From: an uncultured Clostridium sp.
GTDB taxonomy: Bacteria > Bacillota > Clostridia > TANB77 > CAG-508
DNA length: 50,971 nucleotides
Assembly: GCA_948467875.1 (NCBI GenBank)
Contig: CAOKFZ010000011.1
Location: 1 to 50,971, forward strand
Direction of reading: 5' to 3'
Positions within the stretch are counted from its first letter, which is position 1. Each line of letters opens with the position of its first letter. This document shows, piece by piece, positions 36,311 through 46,494 of this stretch. The notes under the pieces were generated by a model. It saw nothing but the letters and a program-made list of their open reading frames with translations. It did not search any database and had not been told where the DNA came from. The translations under genes and the position numbers were made by a program.

Positions 36311-37063
36311 CTATTTGTCATAATTTACTATTTTCGAAAATTCATCTGGCTTTAAGCTGGCTCCACCTACTAATCCGCCATCAATATCAGTTGTCGTAAA
36401 TAATTCTTTTGCATTAGAAGACTTCACACTTCCACCATATTGAATTATAATTTCATCTGCTATTTCTTTTCCATAATTATTTTCTACTTCTTTACGGATT
36501 TCTTTGATACTGTTGTTGGCATCTTCTGAAGTTGCCGTTTTTCCTGTACCAATTGCCCAAATTGGCTCATAAGCAATTATCGTATTTTTTACTTGCTCGC
36601 TACTTAAACCTTCCAATGCCAATTTTGTTTGACGTGTTATAACTTCTACCGTTTTTTCTGTTTCTCTCTGTTCTAGAGTTTCTCCAACACATACAATTGG
36701 CTTTAAGTCATTTGCAAAAGCAGCTTTTACTTTTTTATTGACTGTTTCATCTGTTTCAGCAAAATATTGTCTTCTTTCAGAATGCCCAATAATCACATAT
36801 TCTACGCCAATCGCTTTTAACATTTTACCAGACACTTCTCCTGTATAAGCTCCATTTTCCTCCCAGTGCATATTTTGTGCCCCAATTTTAATATTCGTGT
36901 CTTGTGCATAATTTAAGCAATAAAACAAATCTGTGTAAGGGACACACAAAATCACTTCATTTTTTGTGTCTTTTACCAATTTCTCAAATTCCTCGATATA
37001 GGCAATCGCCTCATTAGGAAGCATATTCATTTTCCAATTTCCTGCAATTACTTTTCTACGCAT
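36311..37063 (-). CDS. tpiA: triosephosphate isomerase
   Basis: The TIM-barrel enzyme (250 residues) interconverts dihydroxyacetone phosphate and glyceraldehyde 3-phosphate. The catalytic residues are seen: Lys in AGNWKMN, His in VIIGHSERR and Glu in IAYEPIWAIGTGKTA, plus the phosphate loop QYGGSVKSSN and GGLVGGASL. The ATG at 37063 is preferred to the one at 37069, which is only 2 bases from AGGAGG. An alternative 3' end copy lies downstream at 36187-36231. Confidence 0.96.
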   Translation of the reverse strand: MRRKVIAGNWKMNMLPNEAIAYIEEFEKLVKDTKNEVILCVPYTDLFYCLNYAQDTNIKIGAQNMHWEENGAYTGEVSGKMLKAIGVEYVIIGHSERRQYFAETDETVNKKVKAAFANDLKPIVCVGETLEQRETEKTVEVITRQTKLALEGLSSEQVKNTIIAYEPIWAIGTGKTATSEDANNSIKEIRKEVENNYGKEIADEIIIQYGGSVKSSNAKELFTTTDIDGGLVGGASLKPDEFSKIVNYDK

Positions 37064-37078
37064 ACACATTTCCTCCTT

Positions 37079-37588
37079 TTATTTTATAAGTTCTAAAATT
37101 TCTGCCACATCCGAAATTCTTGCTAAATAGCCATTTTTGAAATGCACATCAAATGTAACATCTTTTCCAAACCATTCTGGTGGATTAAAATTTGCTGCAT
37201 CTTCCTCAGATTTAAACTCAACTTCAACAAATTTTAGTCCATCTAAATAGCCCTCAAAAATATCTAATTCAGCTACTAAATCATCCTGTAATGGAATTAA
37301 ATAGCGATTTTTTTCGACAACTCGCCCATCAATTTTTTTCATCAAATGTTCAAACGATTCCTCTACCAAAGGCAGTTCGACTTCTCTTGCCACATTTGCT
37401 GCTTCTTTTTGCGTTTTTTCTTTAAATTTATACGATAATATGTATTCATCCCCATATTTTCTAACACGTAAAGAGGGCATACCAGAAGCACTTAAATATC
37501 CTTGTACAACATGAATTTTTCGATACTGATTTAAGTCTCCTGGCAAACTTTTTATCAAAAATTTCTTTTCAATTTCTTTTTCGTTCAT
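37079..37588 (-). CDS. CYTH-domain protein
   Basis: The 169-residue protein begins with the CYTH signature EKEIEKKFLI (E-x-E-x-K) and has the charged strands expected of the triphosphate tunnel fold: LRVRKYGDEYILSYKFKEK, AREVELPL, KNRYLIPL, AELDIFEGYLDGLKFVEVEF. Such proteins hydrolyse inorganic or organic triphosphates or bind them. Its position inside the glycolytic operon, between pgk and tpiA, is unexplained; spacing is 15 bp on each side, so cotranscription is likely. Confidence 0.85.
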   Translation of the reverse strand: MNEKEIEKKFLIKSLPGDLNQYRKIHVVQGYLSASGMPSLRVRKYGDEYILSYKFKEKTQKEAANVAREVELPLVEESFEHLMKKIDGRVVEKNRYLIPLQDDLVAELDIFEGYLDGLKFVEVEFKSEEDAANFNPPEWFGKDVTFDVHFKNGYLARISDVAEILELIK

Positions 37589-37602
37589 ATATTTTATTCC
37601 CT

Positions 37603-38787
37603 TTATTTATTCTGCAAAGCTTCAATTCCTGGTAATTTTTTGCCTTCTAAGAATTCCAAACTTGCTCCTCCACCTGTTGAAATATGAGTAAATTTCTCGG
37701 CTAATCCTGCTTTTTCAACAGCAGCTGCTGAATCGCCACCGCCAATAATTTTAACAGCATCAACATTTGCTAATGTTTTGGCAATTTCATTTGTTCCAAC
37801 AGCAAATTGGTCAAATTCAAATAATCCCAAAGGACCATTCCAGACAACTGTTTTTGCATTTTTCAGCTCTTCACTATACATTTTAATTGTTTCTGGACCA
37901 ATATCAAATCCTTCCCAACCATCTGGAATTTCCGTATATTTTACATTCTTGCTTTTAGTATCTGCCGCAAATTCCTTACCAACTTTTGTATCCACTGGCA
38001 ACATGAATTTTATACCTTTTGCTTTGGCTTTTTCCATCAATTCTTTTGCCAAATCCAACTTATCATCCTCACAAATTGAATTTCCAACAGAATATCCCAT
38101 AGATTTAAAGAACGTATATGCCATAGCGCCACCAATCATTAATGTATCAACTTTTTCAAGCAAACTATTGATAACACCAATTTTATCTGAAACTTTTTTT
38201 CCACCTAAAATAGCAACAAATGGTCTTTCTGGATTTTCCAATGCAGTCCCTAAAAAGTTTAATTCTTTTTCAATTAAAAAGCCTGATACTGCTGGCAAAT
38301 AACTTGCCACACCTGTTGTTGAACTATGCGCTCTATGTGCTGTTCCAAAAGCATCATTGACAAAAATTTCTGCTAAAGAGGCAAACTTCTCAGATAATGC
38401 TTCCTCATTTTTTTCTTCACCAGTTTCATATCGAACATTTTCAAGAAGCATAACTTCTCCTTCTTTTAAATTGTTGGCCAATTTTTGCGCATCTTCCCCA
38501 ACAACATCTTTTGCAATTTTTACTTCTTGACCTAATAACTTTGAAAGCTCCTCTGCCACAATATCCAAAGAAAATTCAGGTTTTACCTCTCCTTTTGGAC
38601 GTCCCAAATGAGAACACAAAATCACTCTGCAATGATTTTCTATTAAATATTGAATCGTTGGCAAAGCAGCTACAATTCTTCGATTATCTGTAATTTTTCT
38701 GTTTTCGTCATAAGGCACATTAAAATCACATCTAACCAAAACTTTTTTATTTTTAATATCAATATCTTTTACAGTTTTTTTGTTCAT
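37603..38787 (-). CDS. pgk: phosphoglycerate kinase
   Basis: PGK makes ATP and 3-phosphoglycerate from 1,3-bisphosphoglycerate. It shows [61 protein letters not shown] and [13 protein letters not shown]. The frame is open to 38841, but ATG 38787 after AAAGGGGAAAATAG begins a normal N-terminus, giving 394 residues. No in-frame CGG occurs. Confidence 0.97.
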   Translation of the reverse strand: MNKKTVKDIDIKNKKVLVRCDFNVPYDENRKITDNRRIVAALPTIQYLIENHCRVILCSHLGRPKGEVKPEFSLDIVAEELSKLLGQEVKIAKDVVGEDAQKLANNLKEGEVMLLENVRYETGEEKNEEALSEKFASLAEIFVNDAFGTAHRAHSSTTGVASYLPAVSGFLIEKELNFLGTALENPERPFVAILGGKKVSDKIGVINSLLEKVDTLMIGGAMAYTFFKSMGYSVGNSICEDDKLDLAKELMEKAKAKGIKFMLPVDTKVGKEFAADTKSKNVKYTEIPDGWEGFDIGPETIKMYSEELKNAKTVVWNGPLGLFEFDQFAVGTNEIAKTLANVDAVKIIGGGDSAAAVEKAGLAEKFTHISTGGGASLEFLEGKKLPGIEALQNK

Positions 38788-38823
38788 GCTATTTTCCCCT
38801 TTTTGTATTATTTGTATAATCGT

Positions 38824-38849
38824 TAAGGGTAATGTAAGCATTACCCTTA
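38824..38849. repeat. perfect 11-bp hairpin between gap and pgk
   Basis: TAAGGGTAATG pairs with CATTACCCTTA across the loop TAAG. No T-run follows on the minus strand, so it is more likely an mRNA processing or stability structure between the two glycolytic genes than a terminator. Confidence 0.6.
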
Positions 38850-38857
38850 CAATCTAT

Positions 38858-39874
38858 TTATCCTAATTCTGCGAAATATTTAATTGTTCTAACCATTTGA
38901 CTGGTATAAGAATTTTCATTATCATACCAAGCAACTACTTGAACTTCATATAATCCGTCAGCTACTTTTGTTACCATTGTTTGAGTGCTATCGAATAGCG
39001 AACCATTTGTAATTCCAATAATATCTGAAGAAACTAATGGTTCTTCTGTATAGCCAAATGAAGCACTTTCTTGTGCCTTCATAGCACGATTAATTGAATC
39101 AACAGTTATATCATTTCCTTTTACAACAGCAATCAAAATTGTTGTAGAACCTGTTGGTACTGGAACTCTTTGTGCTGAACCAATTAATTTTCCATTTAAT
39201 TCTGGAATAACTAACCCAATTGCTTTTGCAGCACCTGTTGAATTTGGAACAATATTAACTGCAGCTGCTCTAGCTCTTCTTAAATCTGCTTTTCTATGAG
39301 GTCCATCCAATACCATTTGGTCACCTGTATAAGCGTGAACAGTTGTCATAATTCCTGATTGAATAGGAGCATAATCATTTAGTGCTTTCGCCATTGGTGC
39401 TAAACAGTTTGTTGTACAAGAAGCCGCTGAAATAATTTTATCTTCTGATGTTAAAATATTTTCATTAACACCAAATACAACGGTTGGTAAATCATTTCCT
39501 GCTGGTGCAGAAATAACTACTTTTTTTGCCCCTGCTGTAAGATGTGCAGATGCTTTTTCTTTTGTAGTATAAAAACCAGTACATTCTAAAACAACATCAA
39601 CACCAATTTGTCCCCAAGGCAAATTGCTAGCCTCTTTTTCTGCATAAATTTTAATGGTTTTTCCATCCACTGTAATAGAATCTTCTCCAGCCACTACGGT
39701 ATCTGCTTTCTCATATCTTTTTTGTGCTGAGTCATATTTCAATAAATGGGCAAGCATATTAGGGCTTGTTAAATCATTAATGGCAACAATTTCATAACCT
39801 TCTGTTCCAAACATTTGTCTAAATGCAAGACGTCCAATACGTCCAAATCCGTTTATCGCTACTTTCACTGACAT
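38858..39874 (-). CDS. gap: glyceraldehyde-3-phosphate dehydrogenase
   Basis: The 338-residue NAD-dependent enzyme starts [18 protein letters not shown] (Rossmann fold), carries the active Cys in [12 protein letters not shown] and the His in [15 protein letters not shown], and ends with [18 protein letters not shown]. It opens the glycolytic run and has its own promoter. A small hairpin AGGCT/AGCCT lies just before its AGGAGG. Confidence 0.97.
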   Translation of the reverse strand: MSVKVAINGFGRIGRLAFRQMFGTEGYEIVAINDLTSPNMLAHLLKYDSAQKRYEKADTVVAGEDSITVDGKTIKIYAEKEASNLPWGQIGVDVVLECTGFYTTKEKASAHLTAGAKKVVISAPAGNDLPTVVFGVNENILTSEDKIISAASCTTNCLAPMAKALNDYAPIQSGIMTTVHAYTGDQMVLDGPHRKADLRRARAAAVNIVPNSTGAAKAIGLVIPELNGKLIGSAQRVPVPTGSTTILIAVVKGNDITVDSINRAMKAQESASFGYTEEPLVSSDIIGITNGSLFDSTQTMVTKVADGLYEVQVVAWYDNENSYTSQMVRTIKYFAELG

Positions 39875-39940
39875 AATAAAATCCTCCTCTTCTTAGGCTT
39901 TTTAGCCTCTCTTTAAATTTTAGTTTTTACAACTATTGTC

Positions 39941-39969
39941 ATTTTATACCAGTTTATACAAATTTTCAA
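39941..39969 (-). promoter_or_regulatory. promoter of gap
   Basis: TTGAAA (39964-39969), 17 bp, TAAAAT (39941-39946) on the minus strand, about 65 bp upstream of the gap start. Confidence 0.5.
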
Positions 39970-39984
39970 TAGATTTTCTCAAAT

Positions 39985-40809
39985 TTATTTGATTTTTATA
40001 TAATACACTGTCGAATTTCCTGCTGTATCACTTGCCATTACTTGGTAATTTCCACTTTGTGTTAATTCATTTTCTACCGACTTAACTTTATCTTTTTCAT
40101 AATTTTCCACAATTTTTTCTAATGAACAACTTTCTAGCACATTTCCCAATTCATCCAGTGCCTCCACTCTAATTCGTGCATTCTCCTTTAAATTTACAAA
40201 TGTGTATTCTAAGTTTGTTACTGTTGCATACATTTTATCATCCACATAATAGCGATATTTACTACTTCCTAATGGATGTTCATCAATATGTACTGTAAGA
40301 TTGGAAGGATTTTCTAAATCTCGACACCCCACAATTGCCAACTCATAACTATATCGGTCAATTTTAATATTTTCTATTTCGTGGTTATCTAGAAAATCAA
40401 ACACTATAGGTGCCTCATAAATCCCGCCATTTTCCAGCCCTATTATTTGAGGTGGCTCTTTGTCAATATTATTTACACTATACTCTGTTTCTGTATAATT
40501 TCCAGATAAATCTCGAATAACAATTTCCCCTTTTTCGTTTTGTGAAACTTCTTTTGACAAAACTTTTTTATTTTCCGATAGCAAAAATCCACTAACTGGC
40601 TCAATTTCTTTATTCGCTTCAATTGTCACAATGACGTTTTGATTTGTCAATTCACTTTCTGAGTAAAAAACACGACAAATTGGCGAATTGCTATCTCTTG
40701 TAAATTCTACAATTTCTTCTTCTAAATGATAGGTATATTTGGCAACACAACAATTTGAAATCATCCATAAATTTATCAAAAATAGTAATATAATTTTTTT
40801 AATTTTCAT
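39985..40809 (-). CDS. secreted Ig-like protein of unknown function
   Basis: From ATG 40809 (GGAGGAAAATA upstream) the protein has a signal peptide (KIKKIILLFLINLWMISNCCVA) and about 250 residues of beta-rich sequence with Ig-like turns (IVIRDLSGNYTETEYSV, KEPPQIIGLENGG, YQVMASDTAGNSTVYYIKIK), typical of surface proteins. It overlaps the preceding gene by 11 bp. It is the last gene of the TasA/SipW-like cluster and is probably exported with it. The exact family is not recognised. Confidence 0.65.
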   Translation of the reverse strand: MKIKKIILLFLINLWMISNCCVAKYTYHLEEEIVEFTRDSNSPICRVFYSESELTNQNVIVTIEANKEIEPVSGFLLSENKKVLSKEVSQNEKGEIVIRDLSGNYTETEYSVNNIDKEPPQIIGLENGGIYEAPIVFDFLDNHEIENIKIDRYSYELAIVGCRDLENPSNLTVHIDEHPLGSSKYRYYVDDKMYATVTNLEYTFVNLKENARIRVEALDELGNVLESCSLEKIVENYEKDKVKSVENELTQSGNYQVMASDTAGNSTVYYIKIK

Positions 40810-41305
40810 TATTTTCCTCCTGTTTTTGCACAATATTTACTTTCAACTTTAGCTGAAATTCATCTGCCAATTCTTTATTCAATTCTTGCCACTGAAAAAC
40901 AATCTTAAATTTTCGACTTTCTTTAGTATCTTTGCCAATTTTTAGATTTTCACTTTTACCATCTATTAATCTAATTTCTTGATTATTTTTCAAGTCCACC
41001 AATTGATAACTTACTGGAAAATTTTCTGTTGAACTTTCTAACTCTATATTATATTCGAATTCAACTTCATTGATTTCTTCATCTTGATAATTATTAATAC
41101 AAAAATAATATTCTATTGGAAAAGAATTTTCTTTGATTTGTGTTTTCAAGTGATTATCTCTTTCAATAACAATAATGGGTTTAGCTGTTTTAGCCTCCAC
41201 TTGATATTGCCAAATTTTTCCTCGTCCAAAAAGTGTTTTTACATTTATTAAAACAACAATTATACATATTCCCACTAGCACTTTCCTAATTTTCCTCTTC
41301 TTCAT
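40799..41305 (-). CDS. exported protein of unknown function in SipW/TasA-like cluster
   Basis: A 168-residue protein with one N-terminal membrane segment (about 8-25, VLVGICIIVVLINVKTL) and an extracellular beta-rich part (PIEYYFCINNYQDEEINEVEFEYNIELES, FKIVFQWQELN). It resembles a camelysin/TasA-type fold in strand pattern but I cannot confirm that. It overlaps sipW by 20 bp and the next gene by 11 bp, so all are translationally linked. Confidence 0.6.
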   Translation of the reverse strand: MKKRKIRKVLVGICIIVVLINVKTLFGRGKIWQYQVEAKTAKPIIVIERDNHLKTQIKENSFPIEYYFCINNYQDEEINEVEFEYNIELESSTENFPVSYQLVDLKNNQEIRLIDGKSENLKIGKDTKESRKFKIVFQWQELNKELADEFQLKLKVNIVQKQEENNEN

Positions 41306-41783
41306 TTTCTTTCCCTTTCATTACACTTTTTATCCAATACACAGCCACTAATACAATAACATATAGCAAAATCAAAAATTTCAAATAGTATAAAATAAAA
41401 ATCCCCAACTTTTCGGAATGAAAAATAACTTTTCCTTCTATATTTTGCAAGCTCTTCTTTTCATCTGGCACAGCATTTCCATCACCTTTTGCTACAAAAT
41501 GATACGTATCCTTTTCAATCATTCTATGCGTAATTAAAACATTATCATAATCTCGATAAGTAACAATATCATTTAAACTATACTCTTTTTCTTCTTTTAT
41601 TAATACCAATTCATTGCCCTTTATCGTTGGCTCCATGCTATCTGTCAAAACAATCAAAATAGCATACCCATATAATTTTACAATAGGCTCTTGTTTTATA
41701 TATTTGACATAGCAAACAAACAACAAAACCAACACTAAAAAAATTAAAATAACTTGGTTCAATCTGTTCATTATTTTTTTCAT
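41286..41783 (-). CDS. sipW: SipW-type signal peptidase I
   Basis: The 165-residue membrane peptidase has an N-terminal membrane segment, the nucleophile Ser in LTDSMEPTIKGNELV and, in place of the usual lysine, His in DNVLITHRMI, which is characteristic of the ER-type/SipW group, followed by FVAKGDGNAVPDE. A C-terminal membrane segment lies at about 130-152. SipW-type enzymes process TasA/camelysin-like substrates, which fits the gene just upstream. Confidence 0.88.
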   Translation of the reverse strand: MKKIMNRLNQVILIFLVLVLLFVCYVKYIKQEPIVKLYGYAILIVLTDSMEPTIKGNELVLIKEEKEYSLNDIVTYRDYDNVLITHRMIEKDTYHFVAKGDGNAVPDEKKSLQNIEGKVIFHSEKLGIFILYYLKFLILLYVIVLVAVYWIKSVMKGKENEEEEN

Positions 41784-41919
41784 TTACTGCTCCTTTCCTT
41801 AGCTTTCTACTAAGAACACTTCATGAATATCCTTAGCAGAGAGCTAAAACTCTCTGCTCAATTTTATATAAGGTTTTAAATTGGATATAATTTTCATTCC
41901 TGGAAAATGATTTTCCAAA

Positions 41920-42540
41920 TTATGTAGTAGCCTTTGCCTGTGTTCCTACTACTTTTAATGCAAATGTATAATTTTGCAAATTATTTTCTCCATCTTGTGT
42001 ATCTTTTTTATCATTCTCTAAAATATCAGCTTCTGTGTTGCCTGTTTCATATGGCCAAATTGCGAAAATTTCGATTGTTCTTTTTTGATTTTTATCTGAT
42101 TTTAAAATTCTTCCTGTTAATTCATTTTGTGCTAATTCTTGTAGCGTTGCATAAGAAACAGTTGAAACACCATCTACTGTGGCTTGGAAAAATAAATTAC
42201 TTGGTTTATTTCCATTTTCCGTTGCCTCAATATGATACTCAACATCAACCTCAGATTCTGTTGCATCAAGTTCTAATTCTGCTTTTCCAGAAAATCCTGG
42301 CGCCATTTTTCCATTTTCCAAATTTACTTTTCCTTCATGATCTACTGTATCTAATAAAGAAATTTCATTTGTTTCAGATGTACTCCAACCATTTACTTTG
42401 AAGCTCCACTTAGCAACTTGAAGCGAACCTGCTCCTTGATAATTCGTATAATATTTTGCAAATGTAAAACCAGCTAAAAACACCATTAACAACAATACAA
42501 TTAATATTGAGAATAATAACGTTTTTTGTTTTTTATCCAA
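41920..42540 (-). CDS. TasA/camelysin-like exported protein
   Basis: This 206-residue protein has a SipW-type signal peptide (LLFSILIVLLLMVFLAGFTFAKYYT), then a beta-sandwich-like domain with WSFKVNGW, LENGKMAPGFSGKAELELDATESEVDVEYHIEAT and the C-terminal YTFALKVVGTQA. It is probably secreted and matrix- or fibre-associated. The start is TTG at 42540, 7 bases after AGGAGG. sipW follows, after 136 bp. Confidence 0.75.
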   Translation of the reverse strand: MDKKQKTLLFSILIVLLLMVFLAGFTFAKYYTNYQGAGSLQVAKWSFKVNGWSTSETNEISLLDTVDHEGKVNLENGKMAPGFSGKAELELDATESEVDVEYHIEATENGNKPSNLFFQATVDGVSTVSYATLQELAQNELTGRILKSDKNQKRTIEIFAIWPYETGNTEADILENDKKDTQDGENNLQNYTFALKVVGTQAKATT

Positions 42541-42841
42541 TAGGCATCCTCCTTCCTTAAAAAAATTTAAGCTAAATATTCTCTAACGTATCTTTCCTTA
42601 TATATTACAGATTGCTGGGGGCAATGTTATTACATATAATTTAAATGAACTATAGAAAATTACAAATTATTTTCTTTTCACATCACGTTTCTTGGGGGAT
42701 ACTAATATGAAAAAATTAATTAACTAAACATATTTTTATTTTTTTCTGGATAATGTAAATTTCGATATAAAATTTAGTGAAATTTACTTTTCTAAAGATT
42801 TTTGATTAAAATATACGTCTTCAAATATTTAACTTGAATGT

Positions 42842-42870
42842 ATTATAGCACATCAAATTATGTTTGTAAA
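42842..42870 (-). promoter_or_regulatory. promoter of the TasA/SipW-like cluster
   Basis: TTTACA (42865-42870), 17 bp, TATAAT (42842-42847). Transcription would begin near 42835, leaving a leader of about 290 nt that contains a small hairpin ATTGC/GCAAT with loop CCCCA (about 42611-42625) and a second C-rich stretch. I could not match it to a riboswitch. Confidence 0.65.
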
Positions 42871-42930
42871 GTATTTTTTGCAAATTTTTTATATTTTTTT
42901 GCAAAAAATCCTGAACCCCTTGATTTAACT

Positions 42931-42971
42931 AAAAAAGAAACTTTTTATTTTTTCAAAAAAGTTTCTTTTTT
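42931..42971 (-). terminator. terminator downstream of the histidine kinase
   Basis: AAAAAGAAACTTTTT pairs with AAAAAAGTTTCTTTTT across a short loop, flanked by T-rich sequence on the minus strand. Confidence 0.75.
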
Positions 42972-42986
42972 ACTATTTAATTTTAA

Positions 42987-44306
42987 TTATCTTGGTAATT
43001 TTACCGTAAAAATGGTTCCTTTCGGCAAATTATGTGATGCTTTAATACTTCCATTATGGGCACTCACAATGGTACTTGCAATCGAAAGTCCCAGTCCACT
43101 TCCACCTGTTTCACGGCTGCGCGCTCGATCTTCTCTATAAAATCGGTCAAATACATGTTTTAACCCTTCATCACTAATGCCAATTCCCGTGTCAACCACT
43201 TCAATATTGCATTTATTATCTTTGAAAAATGTACGAATTTCAATCGCATCACCTATTTCTGTATATTTTATGCTATTATCCAACAAAATTACCAGCAATT
43301 GATGAATTTTATTTGTGTCAATAGCGATGTCTTTTTGAAAATTCAAGTTCAAAGTAAGCGTTTTTTCCTGCGCCAAAACAATTTCCTGATAAGGAGCCAC
43401 TATATTTTGAATAAATTCATCCATTTTAACATCCTCTTTTTGCAATTTGGCACTCTTATTTGGCACAGAGCCTCGTAGCAAAATCATCAAATCTTTTGTC
43501 ATTTTGGATAAACGTTTGGTCTCACTTAATGTCAGCATAATTTCCTCTGATTTATCAATGATTTTTGCATTCGGCTCACGAAGCAACAATTCTTGTTTTG
43601 CCTGAATAATCGTCAGTGGCGTCCTCAATTCATGAGAAGCATTTTGCACAAATTCTGTCTGTTTTTTCAAGGTTTCTTGAATTGGCTTTAAAGTTTTGGT
43701 TGACAAAATCAAACTTGCCACTCCAGACAAAATAATTCCTACCATTACCGCTTGAATGATAATATTTTTATAATTATGAATCAAACTATTTTCACTATCA
43801 ACATTAATCAATAGCTGAACATAGCGTTCCTTAGAAGGTTCTGCAGATTCCAGCAAAAAATTTAAACAGCGATAATTATATTTATCATTAATTCTAACTC
43901 CATAAATTGTATCCAATTTATTTTTGTCAAAACTCAAATCAGAGGCATACTGAAAAAATTTCCCTAATTCATCTGCATTTAAAATTTTCTCATTTTTATC
44001 TCGAATAATACAACTAACCTGCGGATTATCTACTTTTTGCGCCAAACTATAATCAAAATTAAGATTGCTATCTAAAACACGATATTGTTCCATCCCAAAA
44101 ATATCGTACAAAATTTCCAATTTTTCGGTTATATTAACAAATTTATTGCGTGCTTCACTAAGCTGATTATCACTAGAAGTAAACGTAATATTTTTTACCA
44201 TTAAAAACATCAGCATCCCAAAAATGATAAAAATAGTTGAAAACGCAATCATATTGTACATAATATGTAAAATAAATTGTCTTTTTAAATTCTGTTGTTC
44301 TCCCAT
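42987..44306 (-). CDS. sensor histidine kinase
   Basis: The 439-residue protein has two membrane segments (about 16-36 and 183-205) around an extracytoplasmic sensor region, then the H-box with phospho-His in ASHELRTPLTII, the N-box LLDNSIKYT, G1 VDTGIGIS and G2 GGSGLGLSI. It is the partner of the response regulator just upstream (28 bp). The signal is unknown. Confidence 0.93.
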   Translation of the reverse strand: MGEQQNLKRQFILHIMYNMIAFSTIFIIFGMLMFLMVKNITFTSSDNQLSEARNKFVNITEKLEILYDIFGMEQYRVLDSNLNFDYSLAQKVDNPQVSCIIRDKNEKILNADELGKFFQYASDLSFDKNKLDTIYGVRINDKYNYRCLNFLLESAEPSKERYVQLLINVDSENSLIHNYKNIIIQAVMVGIILSGVASLILSTKTLKPIQETLKKQTEFVQNASHELRTPLTIIQAKQELLLREPNAKIIDKSEEIMLTLSETKRLSKMTKDLMILLRGSVPNKSAKLQKEDVKMDEFIQNIVAPYQEIVLAQEKTLTLNLNFQKDIAIDTNKIHQLLVILLDNSIKYTEIGDAIEIRTFFKDNKCNIEVVDTGIGISDEGLKHVFDRFYREDRARSRETGGSGLGLSIASTIVSAHNGSIKASHNLPKGTIFTVKLPR

Positions 44307-44334
44307 GATTTTTCCTTTCGTTTACTTTTTAAGT

Positions 44335-45006
44335 TTATTCTGACCAAATATAACCAACGCCCCTGACCGTTTTAAAATACTTATCATAGCCAATTTTTTT
44401 GAGTTCCTTTCGCAAACCACTCGCATATACTTCAATCACATTGGTACTTGTCTCAGAGTCAAATCCCCAGATTTTATCAAAAATTTGGTCCTTTGTAATA
44501 ATCGTATTTTGCGAGCCTAGCAAATACTCCAAAACATCAAACTGCTTTCCTTGCAAAATAATTTCTTGTCCTTTTGCCGTCACTTTTCGACTATTCAAAT
44601 CAAGCACCAATCCTTTAAATTCCAGTGTTTTCTGAATCGTATAACTCCCTTTTGAGCGGCGAATAATCGCATCCAAACGAGCTAACAATTCATCACGATT
44701 AAATGGCTTTACCAAATAATCATCTGCTCCTACACGAAAACCGCGCAATTTATCTTCCAGAGCATCTTTTGCTGTCAAAATCAAAACTGGCGTAAAATTT
44801 TTTTGATTTCTTAATGTAGCCAAAACCTCATAGCCATCCATAATTGGCATCATCAAATCCAAAATAATCGCATCATAAATACCTTGTTCCGCATACAAAA
44901 CGCCTTCTTCACCATCATAGGCACAATCCACATCATAGTCATTTTTCACGCACTGCTCAATGGTTCTTGACAAAATTTTGTCATCTTCAATAATTAAAAC
45001 TTTCAT
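44335..45006 (-). CDS. OmpR-family response regulator
   Basis: The 223-residue regulator has a receiver domain (acidic pair in LIIEDDK, phospho-Asp in ILDLMMPIMDG, Lys in LVKPF) and a winged-helix DNA-binding domain (GLVLDLNSRKVTAKGQEIILQGKQFDVLEYLL, IWGFDSETSTNVIEVYASGLRKEL, TVRGVGYIWS). It precedes the histidine kinase gene in the same transcript. Confidence 0.95.
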   Translation of the reverse strand: MKVLIIEDDKILSRTIEQCVKNDYDVDCAYDGEEGVLYAEQGIYDAIILDLMMPIMDGYEVLATLRNQKNFTPVLILTAKDALEDKLRGFRVGADDYLVKPFNRDELLARLDAIIRRSKGSYTIQKTLEFKGLVLDLNSRKVTAKGQEIILQGKQFDVLEYLLGSQNTIITKDQIFDKIWGFDSETSTNVIEVYASGLRKELKKIGYDKYFKTVRGVGYIWSE

Positions 45007-45051
45007 TCTCTACCTCACTTTTTTAGGATAACACAGCAACCTTAAATTTAC

Positions 45052-46395
45052 CTAAAAATTGACATCAAGTCCCATCACAACAGTGGCTATTTTGAAAAAT
45101 ATTAACACAGAACACATATCTGAAATAGTTGTAATGACTGGCGTTGCCATTAAGGCTGGGTCAATTTTTAGTTTTTTTGCGAGCATCGGAAGTGTACAAC
45201 CCAAAAATTTCGCCAGCACCACAGTCCCCAAAAGTGACAAAGATACGACAATCGCTAAATTCACATCTTGGTATTGGAACCAAATTCTTACACTATTCGC
45301 AACGCCTAGCATAAAGGCTACCAAAATGGCTACTCGAAATTCCTTCCAAACTGCTTTCAAATAATCTTTCAACATGACCTCATCATTTGACATACCGCGG
45401 ATAATCAGTGTCGAAGTTTGAGAGCCACAATTACCCGTTGTTCCCATAATCATTGGAATAAATGCCACCAATAACGGCACAGTTGCAAAGGCTTCTTCAT
45501 ATTTGGTAATAATCGAACCTGTTACAATGGAAGATAACATCAAAACCAAAAGCCAAATAATTCTACTTTTGGCATGTTGAAATACGCTTGTCTTAAAATA
45601 CGTTTCTTCATTTGGCGTAATAGCAGCCATTTTCTCAAAATCCTCTGCCACCTCATCTTGCAAAACGTCCATGGCATCATCGACTGTTACAATGCCCACT
45701 AATCGATTTTCTGTATCCACAACAGGAATTGCTAAGAAATTGTATTTATCAAACATTTTGGCAACCACTTCTTTGTCTTCTAAAGTAGAAACTGTAATTA
45801 CATTTGTCTCCATAATGTCTTTAATAATGGTATCTTCCTCGGCAATTACCAAAGACTTCAAATTCACAATTCCTCTGACTTTTCTATGAATATTCAAAAC
45901 ATAACAACTATAAATTGTTTCTTTTTCTAGACCAATTTTTTTTATTTTTTCCAATGCCTGCTTGACTGTCATATTTTCTTTTAAATCAATAAACTCGGTT
46001 GTCATAATACTTCCAGCACTATCTTCTGGATAATTCAAAAGCTCATTGATAATTTTTCGATCATTGGCACCAATGTTCTTTAAAATTCTTTTGACAACAT
46101 TAGAAGGCATTTCTTCAATCAAGTCAACTGCATCATCCATAAAAAGTTCTTCCATGACATTTTTCAATTCTTTGTCCGTAAAACCATTGATTAGCTGTTC
46201 TTGGATGTCACTATCAAATTCCGCAAAGGCCTCTGCCGCTTTTTCCTTAGACAACAAACGATAAATAATTAAAATATATTCTTTATCCAGTTCATCAAAC
46301 AAACTCGGTAAATCGGCGGAATTCACACTTTGCAAATAAATTCTTAAATCATTAAATTTTTTCTCTTCAATTAACTGTAACACATTTTCTTTCAT
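45052..46395 (-). CDS. mgtE: MgtE-family magnesium transporter
   Basis: The 447-residue protein has the MgtE N domain (1-125), a CBS pair (about 130-255, with VTVSTLEDKEVVAKMFDKYNFLAIPVVD) and five membrane segments at the C-terminus including GTTGNCGSQTSTLIIRG and ALMATPVITTISD. It is a Mg-gated Mg uptake channel. It begins after a strong terminator from the previous transcription unit. Confidence 0.94.
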   Translation of the reverse strand: MKENVLQLIEEKKFNDLRIYLQSVNSADLPSLFDELDKEYILIIYRLLSKEKAAEAFAEFDSDIQEQLINGFTDKELKNVMEELFMDDAVDLIEEMPSNVVKRILKNIGANDRKIINELLNYPEDSAGSIMTTEFIDLKENMTVKQALEKIKKIGLEKETIYSCYVLNIHRKVRGIVNLKSLVIAEEDTIIKDIMETNVITVSTLEDKEVVAKMFDKYNFLAIPVVDTENRLVGIVTVDDAMDVLQDEVAEDFEKMAAITPNEETYFKTSVFQHAKSRIIWLLVLMLSSIVTGSIITKYEEAFATVPLLVAFIPMIMGTTGNCGSQTSTLIIRGMSNDEVMLKDYLKAVWKEFRVAILVAFMLGVANSVRIWFQYQDVNLAIVVSLSLLGTVVLAKFLGCTLPMLAKKLKIDPALMATPVITTISDMCSVLIFFKIATVVMGLDVNF

Positions 46396-46435
46396 TTTTA
46401 TTCCACCTTTCTTGATTTGATGTTATTTCAAGCCA

Positions 46436-46467
46436 ATAAAAAGAACGAGAAATGGTTTCTCGTTCTT
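46436..46467 (-). terminator. Rho-independent terminator between DUF1292 gene and mgtE
   Basis: A 12-bp perfect stem AAGAACGAGAAA/TTTCTCGTTCTT with loop TGG is followed by TTTTT on the minus strand. Confidence 0.9.
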
Positions 46468-46494
46468 CGTTTGCATTATAAATAATACTGATTT